DNA of 64,000 nt, taken from positions 4,290,001 to 4,354,000 of the forward strand of contig JACCIC010000003.1 in NCBI GenBank assembly GCA_018907035.1, written 5' to 3'. The first letter of the stretch is position 1. Each line of letters opens with the position of its first letter. The notes below the pieces were generated by a model that was not told where the DNA came from, made no database searches, and was given only the letters and a program-made list of their open reading frames with translations. Position numbers and translations under genes: made by a program. Below are positions 36,855 through 48,888 of the stretch, piece after piece. The DNA comes from Sycobia sp. Sy_11 (Eukaryota > Arthropoda > Insecta > Hymenoptera > Epichrysomallidae).

Positions 36855-39775
36855 AAAACTAATAAAGTGCAGTTTTTAACAGCACGCGCAAAATATGTTC
36901 TGGCTTATAAGACTCTGGTTTGTCGACCTCGCTTTTCTTCCTCAAAAGGAGGTCGGGGGGGGGGGCCTTTCATTGCAGTTTACGCAATAAAGAAGTTTTC
37001 TCACAAGAAACGTTAAAGGGCATTATTATGTTTATGATTTCAAAGCTCCCGTGATTTTAATTGAAATGATTTAAATGCGAAAATAAATGCAAAATTTCTA
37101 TTGTAATTTTTAAGAATGTTGTGAATTATTGTTGTTTTTAAAACCTGTACTTTTGTCGTTTTGATAAATATAATTTAACTTAATAACGTATTATATAAGA
37201 GATTATATAAATTTCAACGTGATCAATTTAATAATTTAACCAAAATTATGAAAATATATTAAATCATATCGATCTGTAGCTTCATTTAATAATATGTGAA
37301 TTTCAGATTTTTAAAGATAAGCTAACGGTGAATATTTATTAAAACAGATTAAATAATTTTTATTAACTTTCATTTCCAAAGTATTTTTAAGAACTTTTAT
37401 AGGATAATTTCAAATTTTACATCAACTTAATACATATTTCATGGAAAATTATTTAAAATTAACATTTTTAATTGAATTTTGAAATGTTTTACAAATTATA
37501 AAAATTTTTAATATATTTTAATTATATCTACAACAATGTAAATCAGTTAATTATAAAGTTTTAAACCTCAATAAAATATGCTATTATGCAGATTATTGCT
37601 TAAATAGAAATCGACGACCAAAATATGATGAAAATTCTTGAATATTATTATAAATAATATGCGTCACTCTCCAAATCCGGCTATTAATACAAATACGATT
37701 TGTACCATCGACAATCAGATCCTGTAAAAATCTGATTTAGCAAAAAAATTCTTTAAGAGCATTATACAGTCGGAGGAGAAATTTATAACCGTTGGATAAA
37801 CTTGGACGTTAAAGTATCTGACGATTAAATTAAAATTTCACTGCTCGTTTTTTCAGTGGCAATCCTTTGATCCGTCCTTTAATAAAATAAACCAGCGAAA
37901 TTCCAATGGCATTCTGTCAAAAATTTAATAATGGTTTCTCTATATTGATAAAAAAATTCCAACAAATTTTCAACACTTGGTTGAATTTTTCAAAATTCTC
38001 ATGCACGCGTATTTCTTTATAACATTATACGTACCATTTTCCTTCGTTTAATGAAAAATTGTACTTTAAAGTAGATCAGTTATATAAAATAGCTGATGAC
38101 ATAACTTATGATTTAAATTGATATAATCTATGAATGTATACTACGCTAAATTAGTATATTATTTTTTAATTATTTATCTAATTTTCAATTATATAGTACA
38201 TATACTCTTATACAATGGTAAATAAATTTTTGGTTTCTTACTGCTAAGCAAAAAAAAATTTTCAATGACATTTTTATATACATGATCGTCTAAAATAAAA
38301 TTTAGACTAAATCTAAAACTAAATTTTAGTTTTTGAATAATCGTTGCAGGTTAGAAGCAAACATTTTTTTCGGTATAAAATGCAACTTGGTTTTCGTCTT
38401 TAAAAAGAAATAATCTAAATGAAAATATCCATGTCCAAGTATATGAAAATTATATTAAAAACAAATGGTTAAAAGCCGATAGCGATCGATTGTACCATTC
38501 ATGAAATATTTATTCGATAAGATTTTGTCCGAAGATACCTTACGTTATGGTCTCCAAAAGTGGAGTCTTGACTTTGTTAAAATTTTTATAGAATATGAAA
38601 CATTTATAAGCGCAAATTTCAGAAAATACAAAAAAAAATCGATTTCTTTTAATTTTACCAAACTACTTGATTTTCATTTACGATATAATAATTATGATGT
38701 TAGAGGATGTTCAAGTACCTGATCGGGACATCGTCCTTCACTGGCAGCGATTTCTCTTAGTTTTTTATTATTGAACTAATAGTGTAGATTTTTTATACAT
38801 TGTATTCTGCGGGGTCGATTATTATAATTATATTAATTTATTAAAAGACTCTAAAAAAATATTTAATAATAAGTCAATATTAATATTTAATATAATATTT
38901 AATTTAACTCTGATAAAAATATTTAATAGTTTTGATACGAAATAATAGTGATTGTGCTTGATATTGAACTTTTAGTATAATAACAAAGAACATAATGTAA
39001 ATAATCTGTAGAGCTTTGACTGTAAAATACATTATACGATAACATTATTATTAATCAATATTAATTAAATGTAAATAATGGTTCCTGGGTACGGAACAAC
39101 AACTAGAAAGCAATTCATCCCGAACTTTGAAAATCACAGAAGTCACATTGTTCTAAGACTTTATTTTTTTATTATCTAAGACATATAAGATTTGATCTAC
39201 GGCATATAAGCGATTGAATGGAAGTGAAACTCCTATGCTGTTCTAAAGATATTGTTAAAAATTGTCCATTTCGAAATAGATAATGACGAATTTTTAAGCA
39301 TTTCTATAAAATAATTATTCGTTATAAGGATCTTGTTGTTCCACTGCACTTTGTGATTCTGCCCGGAAATTGAATTTTATTATTCAGAACTTGACCAGGT
39401 GTATTCCGTCCGATGGAAAACATAGAATCATCTAATTATATTACCTATCACCGAAGGAAATTGGCTCTACTTTATTTTTTTTATTGAGAATTGATACACT
39501 TAAAATAATCGAATATACCGAAATTCGAGTGGTGAAAAACCTGGACGAGATTTCGATACGTCCCGTTTTGTCAGGTCACGAAACCAGGAACAGCAAGGTT
39601 AAAAAAAACGAACTGACGAAGTTCGTTATTTCTCACAACTTTTAACGGATCCATATTATACAGTATCAAATTATTATTAGAAATTTAAATTCGACACATT
39701 TCAGCATATCGAATGAGAAAGCGTCGAATCTCACATTTCTGTGTCTTTTGGCTGAAACAGCTTTAAAAGGTTGCT
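36852..39775. other. Long AT-rich spacer
   Basis: The longest featureless stretch, nearly 3 kb and very AT-rich. It holds G11 at 36955-36965 near its start and a small GTTCC/GGAAC hairpin near 39081-39097. The 73-codon frame at 38501-38722 has ordinary composition but matches nothing I recognise. Confidence 0.6.
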
Positions 39776-39828
39776 CTTGCGAGCCGCCAGCAGAGCCGAA
39801 GAGCGTTATATAGAGTCGCAATATCGAG

Positions 39829-39832
<4 letters not shown>

Positions 39833-39859
<27 letters not shown>
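39833..39859. repeat. (GA)13 microsatellite
   Basis: Short perfect GA array. Confidence 0.95.
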
Positions 39860-40010
39860 CTGAGAGCTTGTCGTTTAATTAACTTGGTCGATGCTCACAG
39901 CTCCATCTCTTTTTCACTCGAACACTCTGACGCTCTTTCCTCCGTGCGGCGTACGCGAAAAAGCATATAATTCAATCACTGGATGGGTCGAGTCTTATTC
40001 AATATATAAT

Positions 40011-40018
<8 letters not shown>

Positions 40019-40058
<40 letters not shown>
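40019..40058. repeat. (TA)20 microsatellite
   Basis: Perfect TA array followed by GCATGCATA. Confidence 0.97.
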
Positions 40059-40061
<3 letters not shown>

Positions 40062-40228
40062 TGCATAAAACGAATTCATAAAGCGGCGAGGCGAGAGGAG
40101 ACGCATCTGGCCGCGCCCCACGAAAATCGATATTCCGCGCCTTCGCGTGTATGTTGTGGTCGCGTGCGCGCCATCCGATTACGCGATGTCCGGTGGAGGC
40201 TGCATATATACACATACATATAGATGTG

Positions 40229-40244
40229 CATACATACATACATA

Positions 40245-40323
<79 letters not shown>
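40229..40323. repeat. (CATA)n(CA)n(TA)n compound microsatellite
   Basis: Four CATA units, then about 27 CA units to about 40302, then about 11 TA units. CA again precedes TA. Confidence 0.97.
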
Positions 40324-40560
40324 CGTGTGACACGGCCCGCACCTAGGATCTATACGCTTGGAATTTTCTCACTCTATTCTTGGTGTCGGGGTCCGACCGC
40401 GCTGGACAGACGGGAGAGGGGGGAGGGCAGGCTATGGCTGGGGTATATTGAATTCCGCGGGATTTGCGAGTCGTCGCCGAAAATACTTTTCCGGGCTCTT
40501 TAACCGGCGAGCCGCGACGAGGTGGAGGAGCGGTAGTGGGGGATCCTTTAGATGGACATG

Positions 40561-41615
40561 CAACGTGGAATATTTTGCCTTGTATGCCATGGCTTTGGAA
40601 AGTTTTATATTCAACTTCTCTGTAACGAATATGAAAAAGTTAGAAGAAATTTTTTCCCTTACTTGTGGCCTCTTTTTCATAAATGTACAGATTATTCGTA
40701 AACGTTGCTTTAAGACAAAAAAATAATAGTTTAATTTGGTTTATTAAAAGGTTGGTTAAAATTATTAAAAAAAAATAACGTTCCACTATAAGCTAATCTC
40801 CGGATCAATAAAAAAACTCGGCAAAAGAATAGAAGAAATGTAAAATTCGTAATTGACTTTGATATATATCAATTATATGAAAGGAATGAATCTTTTTTAA
40901 TTTTTTTAAAATTTGCTTGATTTTACGGCGGCTGGCCGAACTAATGTGTACACTACCTTTAAAAAAAAAAAGAATTTAGTTTCCACTTGAAAAATTATTC
41001 CAAATAAAAAATTAATTTATAAATATTCCATTGTAGTCTTGGTTAATAAGGTGATTAATTATTAAATTTAAGACGATATCGAAATGAAAGATGAAATTTA
41101 GATGAGCCGAGCACATGCAATTACGCAAGTCAAGACTGGAAATTCAAATATAGTTAATTATTCACTATCCATGAATAATAACATAGATGCACCGTAAATG
41201 TATAGATATATATACATATATATAATATGATATAGTAAAAAAATTATAAAGTATGTTTACAATATTTGGGAAAATAAATTATTTTGTACTGAATTTCTAA
41301 TTTCTCCAAGATGGTAGATCTCTAAAGTTGAAAATATAAAGATCTATTAATGTATAGTTATTTTAACTGCATCCGAAATCGGTCCCAAGTTTACTGTAAA
41401 GAAATTAACTTATGAAATAAGATTTCGCTTTAAGAATTTAAGACCATTTCGTTGTAGGTTTCAGTACCACGAAGATTCTACCCTCCAAATAACTAATGAT
41501 AGAAAAGACGATTTAAATAAAGAAAAATTTGAAAGTAAGTATTCTCGTATCGAATTTCAGTTAAGCTAATGACATTAACAAACTTACACGTCTAATTATA
41601 TTATTTCATTCCTAA
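40561..41615. other. AT-rich spacer
   Basis: AT-rich with A8-A10 runs. A GAAA/GTAAGTATT donor-like site lies near 41531-41543. No supported exon. Confidence 0.55.
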
Positions 41616-41646
41616 TAGAGAGAGAGAGAGAGAGAAAGAGAGAGAA

Positions 41647-41703
<57 letters not shown>
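41616..41703. repeat. (GA)n microsatellite
   Basis: GA array of nearly 90 bp with AAG interruptions in its 5' half and a pure 3' half. Confidence 0.97.
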
Positions 41704-41705
<2 letters not shown>

Positions 41706-42290
41706 CCAGTAACTTACCAATTGTTTGCTTATATTAAGTTTTCTGTAGTATATAAGACGAATGTTATTTACGAGAGAGATGTTTGTAATATTTAGTTTAT
41801 ATGTGCGTCATTTTAGCATCTGTTGATAGAATGCGTTTATGATATAGTGCGCACTGTTTCGTACTCGCTCCCTAATTGATTGCTTTAACTGCCATCGCGG
41901 ACAAATCCAGTGGTTCCATTTTTCAATTTAGTATTTTACACATAATTAAATGAACACCAATTATGGTTCCCGTTTAACAATACAAATTCAGTCGACAAAA
42001 AGACAAATCGAAAATCGATTCGGAATTCGGTACTTGAGCAAATGAATCGGAGAAAAATTTTCCGTCAAAAATTACAATAGGGCTCACTAGTTTGCTCAGA
42101 GTGATCTGTTAGGGAAAATTCTATTTTTCATTGGCAGATTGTTCTCCGTGAATGTATAACGCCCATAGGTGTTCGCACTTGCATAAATCATCATGACAAA
42201 TAGTTTTTTAGCAAGTTGATATATATATATATATATTTTTTTTCTTTGCGACATATATGCTTATATATAATAAGCGTATATGTCCAGAAG
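41704..42290. other. AT-rich spacer
   Basis: AT-rich with a short TA array near 42219-42236. No gene. Confidence 0.6.
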
Positions 42291-42419
42291 AAAAATCGTT
42301 CACCAACCGCGCCGATGCTGATAGGTAGGCAAAGAATGAACGAGACGCATGCTCTTGAACGTCCGATCGCTTGCATGAAAAACTTCCATTGATCCTATTA
42401 AACTGTCCCGTTCGCCGTG

Positions 42420-42465
<46 letters not shown>

Positions 42466-42970
42466 AAGCGATCAAACCTCCGGCTCGACTCTTCGCCAAA
42501 AAGCGGACAGGAACACGAGAGCCTCGAATCCCCGGGGCGACCACGACACGCCTCGGTTCGAAGTAGACCTTTCGGATCGGCGCCGTTGATTTTACCCCGT
42601 GGCGTTTCTTCTTTCTGCTGCCGCTGCCCCCGTCTTTTTCTCCCTTCCGCCTACACTCCCCCTGCCCCTCTCGCCCCCTCTTTCTCTCCGTCGTTCACGC
42701 GCAAAAATTCGATTTGCTTTATTACGTGGGAGGCACGCGTTTCGTTAGCGCGAGACGAGAAACTGGTTTACGATCAAATTATTGCTACAGAGAGACAGGA
42801 GTGCGTGCCGAATGCTTAGTCGCCGCTCTGTGCCCCTCGTATGCGTTCGCGCGCGACGCTCCGATTTCTTTTCCCGAGACGTTTTCCCGGATCTTGTTTT
42901 TCGAACATTTTTTCCTTCTTCTCTTGTTCGAGCGATTTGCCTCGTTTTCGTACGACCTTTCGCATGACGT
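42291..42970. other. GC-rich island with CT array
   Basis: CpG-rich island containing the CT array at 42423-42463 and C-rich sequence at 42590-42690. Several overlapping short frames on both strands, none with a domain. Confidence 0.4.
42423..42463. repeat. (CT)20 microsatellite
   Basis: Perfect CT array of about 20 units. Confidence 0.97.
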
Positions 42971-43735
42971 TGTATGAAATTTACAATTTATGCTTTGTAA
43001 CAATTATTGCAAAAGTATCGGCGTTTTGCAATATCATTACAACGACCAATTGTTATACACTATGTTGATTTCATGTTCATATTTTATTTTTGCTTTGAAT
43101 TAATATGATTATTATTATTAAATTGGTATAATTAGTATTGGATAATCCTTAGCATGATTATTATTAGACAAGCAGTAGTGTTAAATTTAACGTAAAGAAA
43201 CTAATAATTTATAAGTATTTTTGTTTTTACGTTATAATAAAAGAAATATGCATATACACAAGTTCCATAAAAATGAAGAAACGTAAAAATATCTCCAAGT
43301 TCTATATAAGTATATAATTTTTTTTTCATTATAAAACTTTTATTTTAAGATTTTTTAAAACAGGACTTCCGCAAATGATACATTAAAATTATTTATATAT
43401 TATATTTTCCATTACCAGCCGTAAGTAGTAAAAATATGTCTCAGAACAGCTTCTGACGATTTTAGTAAAATCTGACTACATATTACTAAGTGTGCTTTCT
43501 TTTTTTCAATATTAGATTAGTTTAATCATTAATGAAAATACGCTGAATTGTAACTCTTATAGATTGCAAGTGTATAGTGTAAAATGTAGAAAACAAGTAA
43601 GTCTAACTACGTCTTTATCATTCGTATAAAGCAGGCATAAGTTACGACTATCGCCGTTAATTCAGCTTTGTTCGTAAATGTAAACTTATCTATTAGACAG
43701 ATTACAATCTTTATCACCCGACGATCGCTTATGAT
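42971..43735. other. AT-rich spacer
   Basis: AT-rich with no supported feature. Confidence 0.6.
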
Positions 43736-43892
43736 TTATCATCGCCTCCTTTCCCTGATCCCTTCCCACCCACCTACACCGAAACTTCGCGATCTTTGAT
43801 CGCGGGAAACAAGAGACTCAGCTCTTTGCACGCCTATCTGCTCTCCCACTGGCGCTTAGAGCTTTTCCGTGCTATATCCGCGTGCATTTGCA

Positions 43893-44027
43893 CAGAAAGA
43901 GAAGTAAGAGAGATAGAGAGAGAGAGGGAGAGAAGGATAATGTAGGTATGGCGAACGTCGCGCTTTTGCTTAAGAAAGATAGAGGAGGCTGTGGGAGAAG
44001 AATAGAAAGGGAGAAAGAGAGAAAGAA

Positions 44028-44058
<31 letters not shown>

Positions 44059-44109
44059 CGAAAAAGAGAGAAAGAAAGAGAGAGAGAGAGAGAGGAAGAG
44101 AGAGAGAGC
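43893..44109. repeat. GA-rich compound purine arrays
   Basis: Interrupted GA arrays at about 43893-43936 and 44004-44109, separated by about 65 bp of mixed sequence. Confidence 0.95.
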
Positions 44110-44122
44110 TAGGTAGACGCGG

Positions 44123-44155
44123 TAGCAGCAGCACTAGTAGCAGTAGCAGCAGCAG
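44123..44155. repeat. Imperfect (AGC/AGT)n triplet repeat
   Basis: About 11 triplets mixing AGC and AGT, ending in CAGGTG, an E-box-type word. Confidence 0.85.
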
Positions 44156-44439
44156 GTGTGCCGGAGCCTCGCATAAGCATACAGTAAATTCGAACTTAAC
44201 CAAACTCCACTCGCGCACCAGACCGTTCGCTCCTCTCCTCCCGCCCACCTCCTCCCCCGCCCCGGCACGGAGCAAACGAGCGACGCCGCGCTGCCGGTAG
44301 CACCCACCACACTTATAAGCGTGATCGGCATTCTCCTATCCTCTTCCCCCTCCTCTCTCTGCCGGCCCGGTATCTCTTCACCGGCGGAACCCTTACCATA
44401 TCGCGGTATAGCTGGTGTCGGAGTGGAGCAGCGCGCCAG

Positions 44440-44489
44440 TAACAGCAGCAGCAGCAGCACCACCACTACAGCCACCACTACTACGGCCA
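44440..44489. repeat. (CAG)n(CAC/ACT)n triplet repeat
   Basis: Five or six CAG/AGC units followed by degenerate CAC and ACT triplets. Confidence 0.85.
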
Positions 44490-44880
44490 GCATCGGCCCG
44501 GGCTTTCGTAACGCGCTAAGTCTGATATATAGGCTTCGGCGCGGGCGGCCCCGCAGCCGGGCAGCGAGTCCCTATAACTTGGTCGGAGAAATATTCGCCT
44601 CTCGCCCCCCCCCCCACGCGACCCTCGAAGGCTGCGAGGATTCTACACAGCGGAGACGCGTGTGTCTGGATGCGTGCGTGTTGTGCGCTCGCCGGACCCG
44701 AGGGGAGAGAATGCGAGAGGGGGCGGTGGCGGGCGATAAGTTCGACGGTGGACCCGCTGGGGGAGCCGATAGCCTGTGCCGTCTGCCGGACTGTTATGCT
44801 CGGGGGGGGGGGGGCTCTAGGACCTTGGCCGTTGTTCCACTCGAAGATATCTACGTTGTTAATTCGTTGTTTCATCAATA

Positions 44881-45842
44881 ATACGCGGAGCTTTTGCAAA
44901 AATGTCTCTCTTCTTTTTTTCTTCATATCAGGTAGTTACGTTTACGCTTCCGAATACTTTCGAATCAGCGATGGAGGTCTACGATATGTTAGTAAATAGA
45001 GCACTTATATGTTTTCACAGAGCGACTTGTGCCAATTGGCCAAGCCGGGGACTTGAAAATCGAATCATCAAATTAGTGTTTGAATCATCATATTACCATG
45101 ATAAAATCATAAAATCAAATCATCATATTACCTCCCGTATGAGCGACTTTCAATGCAGGATTATGGCGATGAAAAGCTGCTTGGCGGCTAGTAGAGGGGG
45201 AGTGGGTTGTAGCTGCAAGGAATAATAATATTAGCCATGCTCTTTTTGTACCTACAAAAGAAAGTTGAATTCCTTGATGAAATTTCAATATTTAAAAGGA
45301 TGTCATTTATCTATTTTATTTCCACGCTTGCATGCCTCTCCACTTTCATTATTTACGTATACAAATGTATTTAATATTTTAAAATGTATATTATATATTA
45401 TTATCGATAGGCATCTAAAACGAATTCAAAGTATCATAAATTCTATTTTCAATTAGAATGAAAAAAGTAATTACATTTTAAATATCAGTTTTATATTATA
45501 TTTTCAATGAAATTAAAACTGACGTGTCCTAATAGAATGGATTTCTAAAATATCGCGAAAACTTCTTGTTGAGTTAATAGTTGTTCACAGGGGGGGGGGC
45601 GTAAAATATACAGAAAATCTGGTCGCGTGCCTTGTTAATTTCGTGATATCGGGGAATATAAAGCAGATATGTGGATTTCCTCATATCAATTTATTAAAAG
45701 AGTTAAAAAAAATATGATAATATAGTATAGAGGGAATAAGACATTTCTATTGTGACAATGCAACATATCTACGATATATGGTCCGAACTTAAGTAAAAGT
45801 ACCGTAAGAATAATAAATACATTCATCCCACACGCGTATATC
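44881..45842. other. AT-rich spacer
   Basis: AT-rich with G10 at 45590-45599 and a repeated 15-mer at 45083-45132. No supported gene. Confidence 0.55.
45083..45132. repeat. Direct repeat of AATCATCATATTACC
   Basis: Two exact 15-bp copies at 45083-45097 and 45118-45132, with further AATCAT words between and before them. Confidence 0.85.
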
Positions 45843-45903
45843 GAGAGAGAGAGAGAGAGAGAGAGAGAGTGAGTGAGTGAGTGAGTGAGAGGGAGGGAGA
45901 GAG
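45843..45903. repeat. (GA)n(GAGT)n compound microsatellite
   Basis: GA array to about 45868, then five GAGT/GTGA units to about 45888, then GGGA-rich sequence. Confidence 0.95.
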
Positions 45904-46297
45904 ATGAACCAACACGGATCGTATGCTTGCGTCTAATCAACTCCGTATTAACCTCTTTACCATTGTGGAGAGTCGCGCTCTTCGCGGTGATCGTTCGCGC
46001 TTGGTGTCCTCATCCTCGGCTCTTCCCCTCCCCAACCCTCCTGCCGACCCATCAGCCAGCGCGCAAATATTCGATTAATAAGTTATTAGCCTCGCGCTCG
46101 TACACAAATCCGAACGACCGACGCCTGTATAATCCCGGTTTTATTTCGGGGTCCCGACATCCGGCGCGCCCCAGGCCCGACGGGCGGCGCTCCTTTTTCC
46201 TCGGTCCCGCGTGAATTATTTAACGTCATTTTCACCGGAATTCGCCTCGGCTGCCCTGCCTGCTACCCCCTCCCGTCGGTCCTTCGCGCCCTCCATC

Positions 46298-46313
46298 ACC
46301 GAGCCGGCTCGGT
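46298..46313. repeat. Perfect 16-bp palindrome
   Basis: ACCGAGCCGGCTCGGT is its own reverse complement. It lies inside the GC-rich island and a second ACCGAG half occurs about 30 bp downstream, so a dimeric factor site is possible. Confidence 0.9.
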
Positions 46314-46469
46314 ATTATTTTATAAACTTGACCGAGAGGCGCGAGTGAGCTCGCCCCGCGCCGCGACCGTGCTCCGGCCTTTGTAATTAATTAACGAGCT
46401 CTCTAATCCGATCTGTATGACGTATTTGTTATGCCCATGTGTTTGTCTGTGGATATGAGGGAACGCTTA

Positions 46470-46524
46470 CATGTGTGTGTATGTGTGCGCGCGCGCATCT
46501 GTGTGCGCGTGTGTATGCGTGTAA
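46470..46524. repeat. TG/CG alternating tract (Z-DNA-prone)
   Basis: Alternating purine-pyrimidine sequence with TG, CG and TA steps, including GTGCGCGCGCGCA, with a single interruption near 46499. Confidence 0.85.
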
Positions 46525-46560
46525 TTTTTTTATTCGAATCCGTCCAACGGGCGAGAGGCC

Positions 46561-47780
46561 TGATAGATAATTGATGTCGGAGACAATTATACGAGGTTAA
46601 TTTCGCTGAAGGATGGAGATAAATAAAGAGAGTCAGTTTTGTCGAATCAGTGACAAATTATAGAATCACGAGGTATATTCTTACAAGAAACATATTTTTT
46701 ATATACCTGTACTTAAATTAATATCCAGGTAGAAAAATAATTTGTTTTATTGAAATTTTGTTCGTATTTCTTTTACAATGAGTTTCAATTTTTCAAAAAT
46801 TAAACTTTATTCTTTAACATTTAAATTACATTACATAACATTTCCTGAAATGATGATTTGCTTTTCATTAATTTAATACAATAAAAAATGAGCTATGAAA
46901 GCAAATTGCAGATATTGTATGGTGATAGGTTTACTTTGGCAATTCACACGATTCGAACTTACTGATTTTGCATCTGTGTTCAGCTGCGAGCTTTCCTATA
47001 TGAAGACTATTCGGATATCTAGTATGAGTCTTATATTTTCATACCATTTCTTAGAATTGTATATTACATAAGACATTTTGCGGCAAATATATCTGAATAA
47101 ATTTCGAGATTTTTCTATTCTAGAAAAGATTTTATAAATTAGTTACATGAAGCTTGATTTTATGAAAAGATTCTGCCATTATCTAAATAATTATTATATA
47201 CATATATAGTGAAATAATTACAAATATACATTTTAACTAGCAGAATCAAAGCATGGTCGAACGCCAGAATAATTATTTAAATCTGATTATATATATTATT
47301 TATTAGAACATTTTCCCTATGTAACATTAAAGATACCTTTGAAGTTTCTAGATGCATTGTCAAATGGTTGATGGAGATGTCGCAAGTATTAGAAAAATAG
47401 AGAAAAAAATGACTGATGACCTTCACTGGAACCTGAATTTTAAATTTGAAAAGTTAATAGGCTTAATAGAGATTCGTGTTGAGAAAAATTAGCATTAATC
47501 CTCAAAGAAAGCTTAGAAAGTACCTTAAGGATAATTTTTTTTTTCGTTCCATATATAACATAAAAATCTATATAAAAATAATTGTAGAACTAACAGTTTC
47601 ATACGAAAAAAATTTTAGCACGAAAATATATTAAAGTTGATTAATTGCACTGGAGATCTTCAAGTACAGCACTCTTCGATACAACAAAGTACAGGTGCAA
47701 AAAATTTCTAGCGTAAAAAACCCAAAGCTACATCGTAATAATGAATGGACCAACAGCGAAGATATCCATACTCTAAAGCG
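46561..47780. other. AT-rich spacer
   Basis: AT-rich, no supported gene or array. Confidence 0.6.
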
Positions 47781-48355
47781 CTGTAGTAGCCTAAAAGTGA
47801 ATGCGTTCGCGCCTTTATCCTCTTTCTCTCTAGTCTCGTTCGTTGAAGTTCTGTGCGAATTAAGCGATAAGCTACAAAGGTATGTTAAATTTTTCTCTTT
47901 TTTTTTTCAAGAGCCTTCACATCGTAACTCACTGCGGTCAGGATAAAAGAACTTCCTTATTCCCGCTAGCTCGGTACTTCTATATTTTAATAGAAACATT
48001 TTACTTCCGTAATTCTCGAGTATACGCCCTAAAATCACGTATACACATATACACGTCTCCTATTCACACACGCATAAGTTGCATACTCGGCTTTTCGAAA
48101 CTTTCCAGCTTCAGACACGAATTCATCTTGTACTTTGCTTAATACGAAAAAATGATATCTATCTTTCATTGATTCCGAATTTTATGTCAGTCTGGTTTCG
48201 AGCGTCGAAAGCAAGTTTTACAATTTTCTCGAAAAAGTTAATCATGGGGGTTTCAAAAATCTCCAAAGTTAGTCACGGGGGTTACAAAAATCTCCCGTCA
48301 CGGTAACGATAAATTTTCAAGGTATATTTTATTTGTAATAGAAATTGCATATATA
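47781..48355. other. Mixed segment with 31-bp tandem repeat
   Basis: Moderate GC. Frames of 83, 86 and 75 codons lack domains. Contains the 31-bp-period duplication at 48235-48295. Confidence 0.45.
48235..48295. repeat. 31-bp-period tandem duplication
   Basis: 48235-48264 and 48266-48295 match at 27 of 30 positions. They share AAGTTA, GGGGGTT and CAAAAATCTCC, so this is a local duplication. Confidence 0.9.
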
Positions 48356-48378
48356 TGTGTGTGTGTGTGTGTGTGTGT
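48356..48378. repeat. (TG)n microsatellite
   Basis: About 11 TG units directly after a short ATATAT run. On the minus strand the order is CA then TA, as in the other compound arrays. Confidence 0.95.
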
Positions 48379-48730
48379 AAGACTATAATCTCTAATCTAT
48401 ATAATATATACAGAACTCTTCAGTTCTGTGCTTTAATATCCAGCAAAGATGTCGCGGAAGAGAAATCAAAATATTTGTGTTAAGCCGGGAAGCAATGACG
48501 AATGAAAAATCAATCGTAAGACCCAGCGGACCATAAGCAAATGTGCTTTTTCAGATTAGCTCCATACGTGTTCGGGTCTTCCTAACTTTCGCATTCGGAG
48601 AATACGGACGCCTTCTCGGATCATATGTATACTAGAAATTGACACGAGCCGCAACATAAATTTTCGAAAACTTTTGTTAAGGATTCTACTAATAGACCTA
48701 GAGATAATTGTGTACATATAGTACAGATAG

Positions 48731-48771
48731 AGAAAGAAGAGAGAGAGAGAGGGGGGGAGGCAGGCAGGGAG
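48731..48771. repeat. GA- and G-rich purine tract
   Basis: Short GA array passing into G7 and GGCAGGCAGGG. Confidence 0.9.
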
Positions 48772-48842
48772 ACATATGTACAGAAAGTTGGTAAGGATAA
48801 GAGTGCATTGGTGTAGTGGAGTAGTGTTCAATGCTTTTATTA

Positions 48843-48888
48843 AAATTTAATTAAATTAAATCTTTAAATTTAATTTAATTAAATCTTT
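48843..48888. repeat. 23-bp AT tandem duplication
   Basis: Two adjacent 23-bp units, AAATTTAATTAAATTAAATC plus TTT, then a copy with small differences. TTAATTAA-like words make the segment palindromic as well. Confidence 0.85.

Larger units (their letters stand above)
39776..40560. other. GC-rich island with GA, TA and CA-TA arrays
   Basis: Mixed island split by three arrays (39833-39859, 40019-40058, 40229-40323). Frames through it are repeat translations. Confidence 0.45.
43736..44880. promoter_or_regulatory. GC-rich island with GA arrays and triplet repeats, candidate promoter region
   Basis: More than 1 kb of raised GC. It has purine arrays at 43893-44109, CAG-type triplets at 44123-44155 and 44440-44489, TATAAG at about 44314-44319, C11 at 44605-44615 and G13 at 44802-44814. 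Triplet repeats plus GA arrays are common around promoters and untranslated exons of insect developmental genes. The 186-codon plus-strand frame (44321-44881) contains Ser and Thr runs but no domain, and is matched by long antisense frames, so I do not call it coding. Confidence 0.35.
45904..46560. promoter_or_regulatory. GC-rich island with homeodomain-type cores and 16-bp palindrome, candidate enhancer
   Basis: CpG-rich island carrying ATTAATA (46075-46081), TTTTATAAAC (46318-46327), TAATTAATTAA (46384-46394) and TAATCC (46404-46409), plus a perfect 16-bp palindrome at 46298-46313. AT-rich homeodomain cores inside an otherwise GC-rich block are typical of developmental enhancers. The role is inferred. 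No domain-bearing frame is present. Confidence 0.4.

Noticed and set aside
41531..41543. GAAA/GTAAGTATT donor-like site and similar isolated GTAAGT words (6200, 12680, 18630, 21050, 35336, 58788)
   Set aside because: Single donor-like words occur by chance many times in 64 kb. Only the pair bounding the 52.4-53.7 kb island has supporting context.
44321..44881. 186-codon plus-strand frame with Ser and Thr runs
   Set aside because: Homopolymer runs come from the CAG/CAC triplets, long antisense frames overlap it, and no domain is visible. A real exon cannot be excluded but is unsupported.
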